Shown: positions 15,402 to 23,671, counted from the first letter of the stretch. The stretch is 39,923 nucleotides of DNA from Betaproteobacteria bacterium (GCA_028292405.1 JAQGMJ010000006.1:1-39923), one strand, 5' to 3'. Translations and numbers: made by a program. Notes: generated by a model not told the origin, from the sequence alone.

Positions 15402-16337
15402 TCAGAAGTGGATATAGGCGCCGGGCGCGCGCTCGCGCGCCATTTCCTTGGTGATCTTGATGTCCCGTACTACGTCGAGGTGGTCGCGCAGGAAGTCCGA
15501 CGCCTGGGAGAAATCGCCGGCCTCCAGCATTTCGATCAATTGCAGGTGCTCCTCGCATTGGCGGATCAACCGCTGGCGGTCGACATTGCCGCGATACTCC
15601 AGTACGCGGCGCAGGCGGTTTTGCCCGCGCAGCGCCTCAAGCAAAAAACGGTTGCCGGAAAAGCCGATGATGGTTTCGTGAAACTGCGCGCCGATGCGAA
15701 ACAGCTCCGCCGGCGACCACTTGGCGATGCCGCGCTCCAGCATCTCTTCCTGCTCCCGCCTGCAGCGCGCCAGCACGCCGGCGTCCACCGCGTAGTCCGG
15801 CTCCAGCAGGGCGGCGGGCTCGATGATCATGCGAAAGCGGTAGCTCTGGTCGTGCGCGTCGGCGGTGGTCATCATCGGCAAAAACAGCCAGCCGCGCCCG
15901 GGCTTGCGCTCCACCAGGCCCTCTTTCGCCATACGGTTGAGGATGCGCTGCACCTGCCCACGCGGCAGGCCGTAGCGCTCCATCAGCTCGGCCTCGCTCA
16001 CTTCTTCGGCGATCAGGCCGCTCAGGCGGTCGTCGGCAATGCGCAGGTAATCTTTTTCGGCGGCCTCGGCATGCGGCGCCGGCAGCCTAGCCGCCAGCTT
16101 TTGCAGTTTCGCCGCCGGCTTGGCCATGAAAAAGCCGCGGTTCGGCTGCGACTCCACCACGCCCTGGGCTTCCAGGTATTGCAATGCCTTGCGCACCGGC
16201 GAGCGCGACACGCCCAGCGCCTCGGCCAGGCCCTGCTCGGTCAGGTGGTGCCCGGCCGCGTAGTCGTCGCGCCGCGCCACCTCGAGAATGCGCGACGCCA
16301 CCGAGGTGACGAAGGTATTCAGGCTGGAGACGCTCAT
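15402..16337 (-). CDS. GntR-family regulator with two winged helices and FCD domain
   Basis: This 311-residue regulator is longer than normal FadR-type GntR proteins (about 220-250). Residues about 10-70 form a first winged helix (LTEQGLAEALGVSRSPVRKA, wing GVVESQPNRGFF). A second, separate winged helix occupies about 98-152 (EEVSEAELMERYGLPRGQVQ, wing EGLVERKPGRGWLFLP). The C-terminal FCD ligand domain spans about 163-295, with probable metal or ligand residues His220, His264 and His286. It lies inside the operon it probably controls. The three 28-bp motifs near the cluster promoters are its plausible operators, and the long spacing would fit two DNA-binding units per chain. The ligand would be an organic acid. 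Confidence 0.9.
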   Translation of the reverse strand: MSVSSLNTFVTSVASRILEVARRDDYAAGHHLTEQGLAEALGVSRSPVRKALQYLEAQGVVESQPNRGFFMAKPAAKLQKLAARLPAPHAEAAEKDYLRIADDRLSGLIAEEVSEAELMERYGLPRGQVQRILNRMAKEGLVERKPGRGWLFLPMMTTADAHDQSYRFRMIIEPAALLEPDYAVDAGVLARCRREQEEMLERGIAKWSPAELFRIGAQFHETIIGFSGNRFLLEALRGQNRLRRVLEYRGNVDRQRLIRQCEEHLQLIEMLEAGDFSQASDFLRDHLDVVRDIKITKEMARERAPGAYIHF

Positions 16338-16412
16338 GGCGAGGGGCGGGGCTGCATCAGCGGATTTTATCCGAACCCCGCAAGAGAAAACCCGCGCGCA
16401 GACGGACTGGAT

Positions 16413-17510
16413 TCAGGCGACGAAGAACTTGGTGAACTTCTCGTACAGGTAATCCGGCACGTCCTCCGCCATGTAGTGCCCGCAATCCACGCCCTCGGCG
16501 AACACGATGTTGGTGGCGAACTGCTTCCACACGTCGAGGAATTCCTTGGAGCGCGCGGGCGACTGCCCGGCCGCGCCCCACAGCACCATCGAAGGCATGG
16601 CGAGCTTCTTGTCGCGGTCCGCCGTGTCCATCTCGAAGTCGCAGGTGGCCGTCGCCCGGTAGTCGCGGCAGGAACCGGTGATGGTCTTGAGCGTATAGGC
16701 GCGCACGTACTCGGCGAAGCTCACCGGCGTCAGGAAATTCAGCCCGGTGCCGCCGCGGATCGCCATCCGGCTTTTCAGGAAGTATTCGGCGCCCACCGCG
16801 TTGATCATCTTTTCCGGGAAGGGCTCGGGCTGGGCCATGAAGCCCCAGTGCCAGGTGCCGATCACCCAGGCCTTGGTGGGATGTGTCCAGACGAAGTAGT
16901 TCGGCAGCACGTCGATCAGGCACACCTTGATCACGCGTTCGCCATGGTCCATGCACAGGCGGTGCGAGGTGCGCCCGCCACGGTCGTGGCCGGCGAGGAA
17001 GAATTTCTTGTGGCCGAGCTGCTCCATCACCTCCACCATGTCCTGCGCCATGGCGCGGAAGCTGAAGTTGATGTGGTTCGGGCCGGGTTCGGGCAGCGAG
17101 CTGTCGCCATAGCCGCGCAGATCGGGCATGACGACGTGGTAGTCCTTCGCCAGGCGGCTGGCGATCTTGTGCCAGGCCACATGGTTCTCCGGGTTGCCGT
17201 GCAGCAGCAGCAGGGGCGGGCCGGAACCGCCGTGGCGCAGGCGGATGGTCGCGCCACTAGTCTTCATGTTCATGTGCTTGAAGCCGGGGAACAGGGCGGC
17301 GACTTCGGGCGTGCCCCAGTTCGACGGGTCCTTCACATAATCGGAAGCATCCGCCGTGTAGCTGCCGGGCGGGGCCTTCGCGCTCTGTGCCTGCGCCGGT
17401 GCGCTCACGGCCGCGCCGGCGGCGGCGATGCCGCCGGCCATCGCCTGCAGCAGGTGGCGGCGGTTCAGGTCGGCGCCTTCGGGGGATGCGGTCTCGGGTG
17501 TTTGTGCCAT
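16413..17510 (-). CDS. Fluoroacetate/haloacetate dehalogenase-like alpha/beta hydrolase with Tat signal
   Basis: This 365-residue protein starts at the ATG at 17510 (GGAG 6 bases upstream). An N-terminal Tat signal (LNRRHLLQAMAGG...APAQAQ, 15-42) precedes an alpha/beta hydrolase. Residues typical of fluoroacetate dehalogenase are visible: HGNPENHVAWHKIA (104-117), nucleophile Asp176 in HDRGGR with the two carboxylate-binding arginines Arg177 and Arg180, acid Asp200, the halide-pocket pair His221-Trp222, SCRDYRATATCDFEMD (280-295), and catalytic His345 in DCGH. Known dehalogenases are cytoplasmic, so export is unusual. Epoxide hydrolase is an alternative, but the Arg pair and WHW favour a haloacid. 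It is cotranscribed with two TctC receptors. Confidence 0.88.
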   Translation of the reverse strand: MAQTPETASPEGADLNRRHLLQAMAGGIAAAGAAVSAPAQAQSAKAPPGSYTADASDYVKDPSNWGTPEVAALFPGFKHMNMKTSGATIRLRHGGSGPPLLLLHGNPENHVAWHKIASRLAKDYHVVMPDLRGYGDSSLPEPGPNHINFSFRAMAQDMVEVMEQLGHKKFFLAGHDRGGRTSHRLCMDHGERVIKVCLIDVLPNYFVWTHPTKAWVIGTWHWGFMAQPEPFPEKMINAVGAEYFLKSRMAIRGGTGLNFLTPVSFAEYVRAYTLKTITGSCRDYRATATCDFEMDTADRDKKLAMPSMVLWGAAGQSPARSKEFLDVWKQFATNIVFAEGVDCGHYMAEDVPDYLYEKFTKFFVA

Positions 17511-17553
17511 GTCTGTCTCCTTCGTTCTGGTTGCGCGGCCTGTGGCGGCGCGT

Positions 17554-18549
17554 TTATTGAACCTGCATCTTGGCGGCGCGGGCCACCTTGGCCCAGCCGA
17601 TGATCTCGTTGTGCATAAATGCCTTGAAGTCCTCCGCAGAATCACCCACCGGCTCGGCGCCGATGTCGGCAAAGCGGGTCTTGATGTCGTCAGCCGACAG
17701 GACCTTGATGATGTCCGCGTGCAGCTTGGCGGTAATCTCCTTCGGCACCTTCACCGGGGCGACCACGCCCACCCAGTGCACGGTGTTGAAGCCGGTGAGA
17801 CCCGCTTCGGCGAAGGTCGGAATGTTCGGAAACTTCGCCATCCGGCTGCTGCGGCCCAGGGCCAGCGGCAGCACGCGCCCGCCTGAAATGAAGCCGATGC
17901 TGCTGGTGATCGAGTCGAGCAATATGTCTACCTCGCCCGCCATCAGCGCCTGGATCGACTGGCCGCCGCCCTTGTAGGGCACGTGCAGCAGCTTGATGCC
18001 GGTGACCATGGCGAATTGTTCGGTGGTGAGGTGCGGCGTACTGCCGATGCCGCCGGAGCCGTAGGTCAGTTTGCCGGGATTCGCCTTGGCGAAATCGATC
18101 AGCGCCTTCAGGCTCTTGTGCGGCGAGGAGGGCGGCACCTGCAGCACCATCGGCGATTGCCCCACGCGCGTCACCGCGGCGAAGTCGCCCTCGGTGTCGT
18201 AGGGCATCTTCGACTGCAGCGCGGGCGACATGGTGAAGGGGCCGCTGTTGAACAGCAAAGTGTAGCCGTCCGGCGCCGACTTGGCGACGATGTCGGTGCC
18301 GATGATGCCGCCGGCGCCCGGCCGGTTGTCGACCACGAACTGCGCGCCGGTGTCGGTGGAGAGGCGCTGCGCCAGCACGCGCGCCAGCACATCGTTCGGC
18401 CCGCCGGGGGCGAAGGCCACCACCAGGCGCACCGGGCGGCTGGGGTAGGGGTCGGCGGCCTGCGCGGCGCCGCCAAGGGCGAGCATGCATGCCGCGACGG
18501 CGGCGATAAGACGCGGGCGGCACACCCGCGCGTAAGGAACATCAGCCAT
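17554..18549 (-). CDS. Bug/TctC tripartite tricarboxylate transporter receptor 1
   Basis: This 331-residue periplasmic solute receptor starts at the ATG at 18549, with GGAG 7 bases upstream. An in-frame TTG further up lacks a ribosome site. The signal peptide ends at GGAAQA. Family motifs are PYPSRPVRLVVAFAPGG, the RPGAGGIIGTDIVAKSAPDGYTLL block with the carboxylate-coordinating turn, LLHVPYKGGGQSIQALMAGEVDI and FPNIPTFAEAGL. Bug proteins bind dicarboxylates, amino acids or aromatic acids through two water-mediated carboxylate contacts. No TctA/TctB membrane genes are nearby, so it must use a distant permease or act as a sensor. It is second in the operon. Confidence 0.92.
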   Translation of the reverse strand: MADVPYARVCRPRLIAAVAACMLALGGAAQAADPYPSRPVRLVVAFAPGGPNDVLARVLAQRLSTDTGAQFVVDNRPGAGGIIGTDIVAKSAPDGYTLLFNSGPFTMSPALQSKMPYDTEGDFAAVTRVGQSPMVLQVPPSSPHKSLKALIDFAKANPGKLTYGSGGIGSTPHLTTEQFAMVTGIKLLHVPYKGGGQSIQALMAGEVDILLDSITSSIGFISGGRVLPLALGRSSRMAKFPNIPTFAEAGLTGFNTVHWVGVVAPVKVPKEITAKLHADIIKVLSADDIKTRFADIGAEPVGDSAEDFKAFMHNEIIGWAKVARAAKMQVQ

Positions 18550-18597
18550 GCTTTTCTCCAACTTGCGCTGCTTGTGTTGAGGGCCGGGTTAGATCCC

Positions 18598-19593
18598 TCA
18601 CTCGACCTTGATTTTGGTGCGCGTGATCAGGCTGCTCCAGCGCACCGATTCGGCGTTGATCAGTTGTGTGAACTCTTCCGCCGTGCCGCCGCCCGGAATG
18701 TTGCTCTGGCTGGTGATCTTCTCGCGTACTTCGGGATTCACCAGCGCCTTGTTGAAGGCGGCGTTCAGGCGCGCCACGATGGCAGGCGGGGTACCGCGCG
18801 GGGTGACGATGCCCATCCAGTTGGAGACCTCGATGCTCTTGTAGCCAAGCTCGCCGAAGGTCGGGATGTTCGGGATGGTGGAAATGCGCTGGGCGGAAGT
18901 CACCGCCAGGCCGCGCGCCTTGCCGGACTGGATCGAGGGCAGGGCGCCGTAGGTCTGCTCGAACATCATGTCGACCTGGCCGCCGAGCAGGGCGGTGGAA
19001 GCGGGCGCGCCGCCCTTGAAGGGCACATCGATGATATCCAGGCCGAGCGCGTCCTTGAACAGTTCGGCGGACAAATGGTGCGCGCCGCCCGGGCCGGCGT
19101 TGGCGATCGACAGCACACCGGGCTTGGCCTTGGCCGCCGCGATGGCGTCGGCGACCGACTTGAAAGGCGAGTCGGTGCGCGTCATCAGCACCATCGGGCC
19201 TTTTTCGATCAGCACCACCGGCACCAGGTCGCGCTGCGGGTCGAAGGGCAGCTTGCCGAACAGGCTCTTGTTCACCGACAGCGGGGCGAAGCTGCCCACG
19301 CCGATGGTGTAACCGTCGGGCGCCGCCTTGGCGATGTAGTCGGTGCCGATGTTGCCGCCCGCGCCGGGTTTATTGTCCACGATCACCGACTTGCCGAGCA
19401 ACTGGCTGAGCACCGGCGCGAACTGGCGCATGCGCAAGTCCGCATTGCCGCCGGCGGCGTAGCTGACGATCAGGGTGATGGTGTGGTTGGGGTAGGGCTC
19501 GTCGGCGGCGTGCGCCGGGGTGCATGCGATGGCGGCGCAGGCGAGCGCCAGGGCCGTGAAGGACGCGCGCGTCCTGGTTATTGAGAAGCTCAT
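18598..19593 (-). CDS. Bug/TctC tripartite tricarboxylate transporter receptor 2
   Basis: This 331-residue Bug receptor has the signal peptide FTALALACAAIACTPAHA and the start ATG at 19593 behind CGGAG. The motifs are those of the family: PYPNHTITLIVSYAAGG, NKPGAGGNIGTDYIAKAAPDGYTI, IDVPFKGGAPASTALLGGQVDMMF and IPNIPTFGELGY. It is the first gene of the five-gene operon and is well diverged from receptor 1, so two different ligands or affinities are likely. Two 28-bp motifs lie 72-177 bases upstream. Confidence 0.92.
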   Translation of the reverse strand: MSFSITRTRASFTALALACAAIACTPAHAADEPYPNHTITLIVSYAAGGNADLRMRQFAPVLSQLLGKSVIVDNKPGAGGNIGTDYIAKAAPDGYTIGVGSFAPLSVNKSLFGKLPFDPQRDLVPVVLIEKGPMVLMTRTDSPFKSVADAIAAAKAKPGVLSIANAGPGGAHHLSAELFKDALGLDIIDVPFKGGAPASTALLGGQVDMMFEQTYGALPSIQSGKARGLAVTSAQRISTIPNIPTFGELGYKSIEVSNWMGIVTPRGTPPAIVARLNAAFNKALVNPEVREKITSQSNIPGGGTAEEFTQLINAESVRWSSLITRTKIKVE

Positions 19594-19664
19594 GCTTTGT
19601 CTCCGTCGTGCTTGGATGCTTGGAAATGGCGCGCAGGCAAGCGGCTGCGCTGGCCCCTTCCATT

Positions 19665-19692
19665 ATTGTTTTATGTTAGCACAAAGGACAAT
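19665..19692. promoter_or_regulatory. Copy B of the 28-bp ATTGT-N18-ACAAT motif
   Basis: ATTGT (19665-19669) and ACAAT (19688-19692) are 18 bases apart, with left half ATTGTTTTAT and right half AAAGGACAAT. It lies in the presumed leader of the tctC operon, where a bound repressor would block transcription. Confidence 0.65.
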
Positions 19693-19742
19693 GACGGTGG
19701 CGGCACGCCGGCCACGAATTCTCCTCTGGCGCAGAGGGAAAA

Positions 19743-19770
19743 ATTGTACTTATACTGGATATAGAACAAT
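19743..19770. promoter_or_regulatory. Copy C of the 28-bp ATTGT-N18-ACAAT motif
   Basis: ATTGT (19743-19747) and ACAAT (19766-19770) are 18 bases apart. Read on the minus strand the left half is ATTGTTCTAT, which matches copies A and B better. It overlaps the likely promoter of the leftward operon. Copies B and C start 78 bases apart, close to a whole number of helical turns. Confidence 0.65.
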
Positions 19771-19978
19771 GGAGGACCGCAATTGACTGGTGGTAATCCT
19801 TCGGGCGCGGCAGGTACGGTTTGTGCAACTGTCGCACCGGCCGCCTGATCTTTATTCATGTTGGGGCTTATGCGCCAGCGCGCCGATGCGGGCTTCGGGG
19901 AAGCGCAGTATTCTGCCCGATGCCTCGTGGCTACCGTCGGCGGGATGGTTCGACAGACGCAAAACGGAGAACTATTGG

Positions 19979-20302
19979 ATGATCATCTGTTCGATTGAAT
20001 TCAGCGTGCGGCCCGGCGCCGAGGCCTTGCGTGACTCGCTGGTGGCGGAGTTGATGAAGGCCGTGGTCCTGATCGACGGTTTCATCTCCAAGGAAACCCT
20101 GATCAGCCGCGACCGCCCCGGGCAGTTCGTCACCGTCTCCTGCTGGAAGGACGAGGATGCGTTGCGCCGCTGGATGCGCGACCCGGCGCACCTGCGCACC
20201 ATCGGCGTGGGCAAGCAGTCGGTGTTCACGCGCTATCGCATCCAGCTTGCCACCGTGTACAAGGACATCGAGTGGACGGCGCCCGACGCCGCCCCGGCCT
20301 GA
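19979..20302 (+). CDS. ABM-domain (antibiotic biosynthesis monooxygenase-like) protein
   Basis: This 107-residue protein uses the ATG at 19979 with CGGAG 9 bases upstream. It has the ferredoxin-like dimeric alpha/beta-barrel pattern of the ABM family: MIICSIEFSVRPGAEALRDS strand-helix, IDGFISKETLISRDRPGQFVTVSCWKD, and the helix EDALRRWMRDPAHLRTIG. Family members include quinol monooxygenases and heme-degrading enzymes, and many are uncharacterised. It precedes a binding-protein gene by 43 bases and is probably cotranscribed with it. The substrate is unknown. Confidence 0.82.
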   Translation: MIICSIEFSVRPGAEALRDSLVAELMKAVVLIDGFISKETLISRDRPGQFVTVSCWKDEDALRRWMRDPAHLRTIGVGKQSVFTRYRIQLATVYKDIEWTAPDAAPA

Positions 20303-20345
20303 CCCATCCCGCCTCAGCCTGATCAACCCCCACCGGAGAAGCTTC

Positions 20346-21533
20346 ATGTTCGACATTTCACCCGCCGCGCTGTTGCGCCGCGCCGCCGGCCTTGCACTGT
20401 GCCTGGCCGCCGTATCGGCGACGGCCCAGCCGGCCCCGATAAAAATCGGTTTTCTCGGCGAGCTCAGCGGCCCGCAGGGCGCGCTCGGGCAGGACCAGTA
20501 CGACGGCTTCATGCTGGTGGTCGAGCGCAATGGCCGCAAACTGGGCGGGGTGCCGGTGGATATCCTCAAGGAAGACACCCAGCTCAAGCCCGACCTGGCG
20601 ACGCAGATCGTGCAAAAGTTGATCGAGCGAGACAAGGTCTCCATCATCACCGGTGTCACCTTTTCGACCGTGCTGGCCGCGGTCGCCAAGCCGATCGAGG
20701 AGGCCGGCGTCTTCCTGGTACTTTCCAACGGTGCGCCCTCGTCGTTCGCCGGCGCCAACTGCTCGGCGCTGCGCTTCGTCACCTCCTGGCAGAACGACCA
20801 GCAGGCCGAGGTGGTGGGCAAGTACGCCGCGCAAAAGGGCTACAAGAAGATGGTGCTGATGGCGCCCAACTTCCAGGGCGGGCGCGACTACGTCACCGGC
20901 TTCAAGCGCCAGTACACCGGCGTCGTCGCCGACGAGATGTACACGCCGCTGAACCAGCTCGATTTCAGCGCCGAGATCAGCAAGATCGCGGCGATCAAGC
21001 CGGACGCAGTGTTCGTCTTTTATCCCGGCGGCCTGGGCATCAACTTCATCCGCCAGTTCAAGGGCGCCGGCCTGCTCGGCAGCGTACCGCTGCTGAGCGC
21101 CTCCACCGCCGACGGCATCACCCTGGTGGCGTTGAAAGACACGGCGCGCGGCGTCATCTCCGGCTCGTTCTGGGGGCCGGACACACCCACCGAAGCCAGC
21201 CGGCAGTTCGTCGAGCAGTTCGAGAAAAAGTACAACCGGATTCCCTCGCAATACGCGGCGCAAAGCTACGACGCCGCCCTGCTGCTCGATTCGGCAATCG
21301 CCAAGGTCAAGGGCAATGTTGCCGACAAGCAGGCCTTCGGCGCGGCGCTGAAGGCGGCGGACTTCAAATCGGTACGCGGCGATTTCAAGTTCAACAACAA
21401 CAATTTCCCGATCCACGACATGCGGGTCTTCGAGGTGGCGCCGGACGCGCAAAAGCGCATCAGCCTGAAGACGATCGGCGCGCCGCTGCGCGCGCACGAA
21501 GATGCCTACCACGCGCAGTGTGCGCTGAAGTAG
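20346..21533 (+). CDS. ABC transporter substrate-binding protein, Leu/Ile/Val type
   Basis: This 395-residue type I periplasmic binding protein starts at the ATG at 20346, with GGAG 8 bases upstream. The signal peptide is LLRRAAGLALCLAAVSATAQ. Family features are IKIGFLGELSGPQGALGQDQ, the ligand loop IITGVTFSTVLAAVAKPIEE, DAVFVFYPGGLGINFIRQFK and SYDAALLLDSAI. Members of this subgroup bind aromatic or branched carboxylic acids. No ABC permease or ATPase lies next to it. It is followed by an intrinsic terminator that overlaps the stop codon of the convergent LysR gene. Confidence 0.9.
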   Translation: MFDISPAALLRRAAGLALCLAAVSATAQPAPIKIGFLGELSGPQGALGQDQYDGFMLVVERNGRKLGGVPVDILKEDTQLKPDLATQIVQKLIERDKVSIITGVTFSTVLAAVAKPIEEAGVFLVLSNGAPSSFAGANCSALRFVTSWQNDQQAEVVGKYAAQKGYKKMVLMAPNFQGGRDYVTGFKRQYTGVVADEMYTPLNQLDFSAEISKIAAIKPDAVFVFYPGGLGINFIRQFKGAGLLGSVPLLSASTADGITLVALKDTARGVISGSFWGPDTPTEASRQFVEQFEKKYNRIPSQYAAQSYDAALLLDSAIAKVKGNVADKQAFGAALKAADFKSVRGDFKFNNNNFPIHDMRVFEVAPDAQKRISLKTIGAPLRAHEDAYHAQCALK

Positions 21534-21569
21534 GCAACGCTTGCCGCGCCGTAAGGCTGCCTACTTTTT
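21528..21569 (+). terminator. Rho-independent terminator overlapping the LysR stop codon
   Basis: AAGTAGGCA (21528-21536, including the stop codon) pairs with TGCCTACTT (21558-21566). The T-run ends at 21569. The right arm contains the stop codon of the convergent LysR gene, so the two genes share this 3' end. Confidence 0.8.
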
Positions 21570-22472
21570 CCGGCGCCCCTTCGCGCTGGCGCGGCTGGCT
21601 TGCCTGAGCAGCAGCGCCAGCGCCGCCGCGGCCGGCGAAAGGCTGCGGCCGCTACGCTGCAACAGGCCGATGGTGCGGGTGATGCCGGGCCTGGCCAGCG
21701 GCACGCCGATGATCGCGTGCGAGCCCACCGGCAGGGCCAGCTGCGGCACCACCGCCAACCCGAGTCCGTTTTCCACCAGGCCGATCAGGGTGGAGACGTG
21801 GCGCACTTCGCACACCGGCTTGGGCAGGGGCGGCAACTCGGCCAGCGCCTGGTCGATGAACAGGCGGTTGCGGCTGGCATGCGAGACCTGCAATAGCGGG
21901 TAGGCGGCGAGCTCTTCCCACTTCACTGCGCGGCGGCGCGCCAGGGCGTGGCCGGCGGGGCAGGCGAGCACGTAGGGCTCCTTCAGCAGCGGCGTGAACT
22001 CGATATCGGGGTCCTGCATGCCGATGTAGTTGAGCGCGAGGTCGGCCTCGCCCTGCTTCACGCTGGCCAGCACCTCGTCGGCGCCTTCCTCGATGATGCG
22101 CACCAGCACGCCCGGGTGGCGCTCGCGGAAGCTGCGGATCAGCGGCGGCAGGAAGTGATGCACCGCGGACAGCACGCAGCCGATGGTGACGTCGCCCGCC
22201 TCCAGGTGCGCGGCGTCGCGCAGGTTGAGGATGGAGCGGTCGAGGTCATCCACCAGGCCGACCACCTGCGCGCGAAAACGGCGCCCGAGCTGGGTCAGCG
22301 CGACACTGCGCGTGCTGCGGTCGATCAGCCGCACCTCCAGCATGTCTTCGAGGTGGGCGATGCGCCGCGACAACGCCGGCTGCGACAGGTGCAGCGCTTT
22401 GGCTGCGGCGGCGAAGCTTTGCAGCTCGGCCACGGTGACGAAGGCGCGCAGGTCGGCGAGGGAGGGTTTCAT
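21561..22472 (-). CDS. LysR-family transcriptional regulator
   Basis: This LysR regulator has 303 residues from the ATG at 22472, with an alternative ATG at 22484. Neither has a clear ribosome site. The N-terminal winged helix is classical (ADLRAFVTVAELQSFAAAAK, then HLSQPALSRRIAHLEDML). The effector domain follows from about residue 90. The C-terminus is basic (ASAKGRRKK). It diverges from the tctC gene at 22580, and a palindrome of LysR type lies immediately upstream, so it probably controls that receptor and the dehydrogenase behind it. The co-inducer is probably the transported acid. Confidence 0.92.
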   Translation of the reverse strand: MKPSLADLRAFVTVAELQSFAAAAKALHLSQPALSRRIAHLEDMLEVRLIDRSTRSVALTQLGRRFRAQVVGLVDDLDRSILNLRDAAHLEAGDVTIGCVLSAVHHFLPPLIRSFRERHPGVLVRIIEEGADEVLASVKQGEADLALNYIGMQDPDIEFTPLLKEPYVLACPAGHALARRRAVKWEELAAYPLLQVSHASRNRLFIDQALAELPPLPKPVCEVRHVSTLIGLVENGLGLAVVPQLALPVGSHAIIGVPLARPGITRTIGLLQRSGRSLSPAAAALALLLRQASRASAKGRRKK

Positions 22473-22486
22473 GGCCCGGATCATTT

Positions 22487-22525
22487 ATGCAAGTTCTGCA
22501 TCAAAAGCTCAGAAAATTGCAATTT
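22487..22525. promoter_or_regulatory. LysR-type operator ATGCA-N5-TGCAT and second palindrome
   Basis: ATGCA (22487-22491) and TGCAT (22497-22501) form a perfect dyad with a T-N11-A core, as LysR regulators bind. A second perfect palindrome, AAATTGCAATTT, lies at 22514-22525. Both stand in the 100-bp divergent region between lysR and tctC. The first nearly abuts the lysR start, which fits autoregulation. Confidence 0.65.
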
Positions 22526-22579
22526 ACAGCAAAGCCGAACTCCCCGAACATAGCCCGCAACAATAGAGGAGACATTCGC

Positions 22580-23602
22580 ATGAAACGCCGTGATTTGCTT
22601 AAAGCCGCGTCCGCGGCCTTCGTACGCAAAGCCGCGCCCGCGGCGCTGATGGCAGCGGCCGCGCCGGCAGCCCTGCTGGCGCCGCGCGTCGCGCGCGCAC
22701 AGGCCTATCCCACCCGCCCGATCCGCTACATCGTCGCGGTGACGCCCGGCGGGGGCAACGACATGATCGCCCGCGTCGTCACAGAGCGCTGGGGCAGGCT
22801 GCTGGGCCAGAGCTTCGTGGTCGAAAACATGGGTGGCGGCGGCGGCGTGGTGGCCTGCTCGACCACCGCGCACTCCGCGCCCGACGGCTACACCCTGATG
22901 CAAAGCTACGTCGCCACCCACGGCACCACACCGGCCACGCGCAAGGTCAATTACGATGCAGTCAAGGACTTCACGCCGATCGGCATGATCGGCGCCACGC
23001 CGAACATCCTGGCGATCAACGCCAGCTTGCCGGTGAAGTCCGTGACCGAGTTCATCGACTACGTGAAGAAAAGCCCCAAGCCGCTCTCCTACGGCTCGGC
23101 CGGCGCCGGCTCGCTCACCCACATGACGATGGAGCTGTTCAAGCAGCAAAGCGGCGTGGACATGGTGCACGTGCCCTATCGCGGCATCGCCCCGGCGATC
23201 AACGACCTGCTGGGCGGGCAGACGCAATCGATGTTTCCTGGCCTGGCGGCGGCGTTGCCGCACATCCGTTCCGGGCGCATGCGCGCGCTGGCCGTCACCG
23301 GCAAGAAGCGCAGTGCCCAATTGCCGGACGTACCGACGATGGAGGAGGCCGGCTTCAAGGGCTTCGACGCCATGCAGTGGTACGGCACCGCCGGGCCGGC
23401 GGGCATGCCGCCGGCGGTGGTCAAGCACCTGAGCGAGACCATGCTCGAGGTGCTGAAGGCGCCGGACCTCTCCGAAAAGCTTTCTTCCGAAGCGGTGGAA
23501 GTCTGGCCGATGACGCCCAAGGAATTCGGCGACTACATGCGCGCCGACATTGCGCGTTGGACCACGCTGGCAAAGGCAAGGCACATCTCGCTCGACGAGT
23601 AA
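22580..23602 (+). CDS. Bug/TctC tripartite tricarboxylate transporter receptor 3
   Basis: This 340-residue Bug receptor starts at the ATG at 22580 with GAGGAG 7 bases upstream. The long N-terminal signal carries RR (MKRRDLLKAASAAFVRKAAP) and ends near RVARAQ, so Tat export is possible. Family motifs are YPTRPIRYIVAVTPGGGNDMIA, ENMGGGGGVVACSTTAHSAP, MVHVPYRGIAPAINDLLGGQTQSMF and LPDVPTMEEAGF. The usual RPGAG turn is replaced by NMGGGGG, which may mark a different ligand. It is probably cotranscribed with the dehydrogenase 69 bases downstream. Confidence 0.92.
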   Translation: MKRRDLLKAASAAFVRKAAPAALMAAAAPAALLAPRVARAQAYPTRPIRYIVAVTPGGGNDMIARVVTERWGRLLGQSFVVENMGGGGGVVACSTTAHSAPDGYTLMQSYVATHGTTPATRKVNYDAVKDFTPIGMIGATPNILAINASLPVKSVTEFIDYVKKSPKPLSYGSAGAGSLTHMTMELFKQQSGVDMVHVPYRGIAPAINDLLGGQTQSMFPGLAAALPHIRSGRMRALAVTGKKRSAQLPDVPTMEEAGFKGFDAMQWYGTAGPAGMPPAVVKHLSETMLEVLKAPDLSEKLSSEAVEVWPMTPKEFGDYMRADIARWTTLAKARHISLDE

Positions 23603-23671
23603 GCCGCCAACTTGATGCGCCGCATGCCGCGCGCCGCGGCCGGCCACCCCGACAAATCAAAGGAAACAAGC

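Larger units (their letters stand above)
19594..19978. other. Divergent regulatory region with two 28-bp motifs
   Basis: This stretch separates the leftward tctC operon from the rightward ABM gene. It contains motif copies B (19665-19692) and C (19743-19770). Read leftwards, copy C holds TTGTTC and TACAAT 15 bases apart, a possible promoter for the operon. No protein gene is supported between 19771 and 19978. Confidence 0.6.

Noticed and set aside
15408..17603. Long plus-strand open frame (731 codons) over gntR and the hydrolase
   Set aside because: It spans two genuine minus-strand genes and shows no domain or signal.
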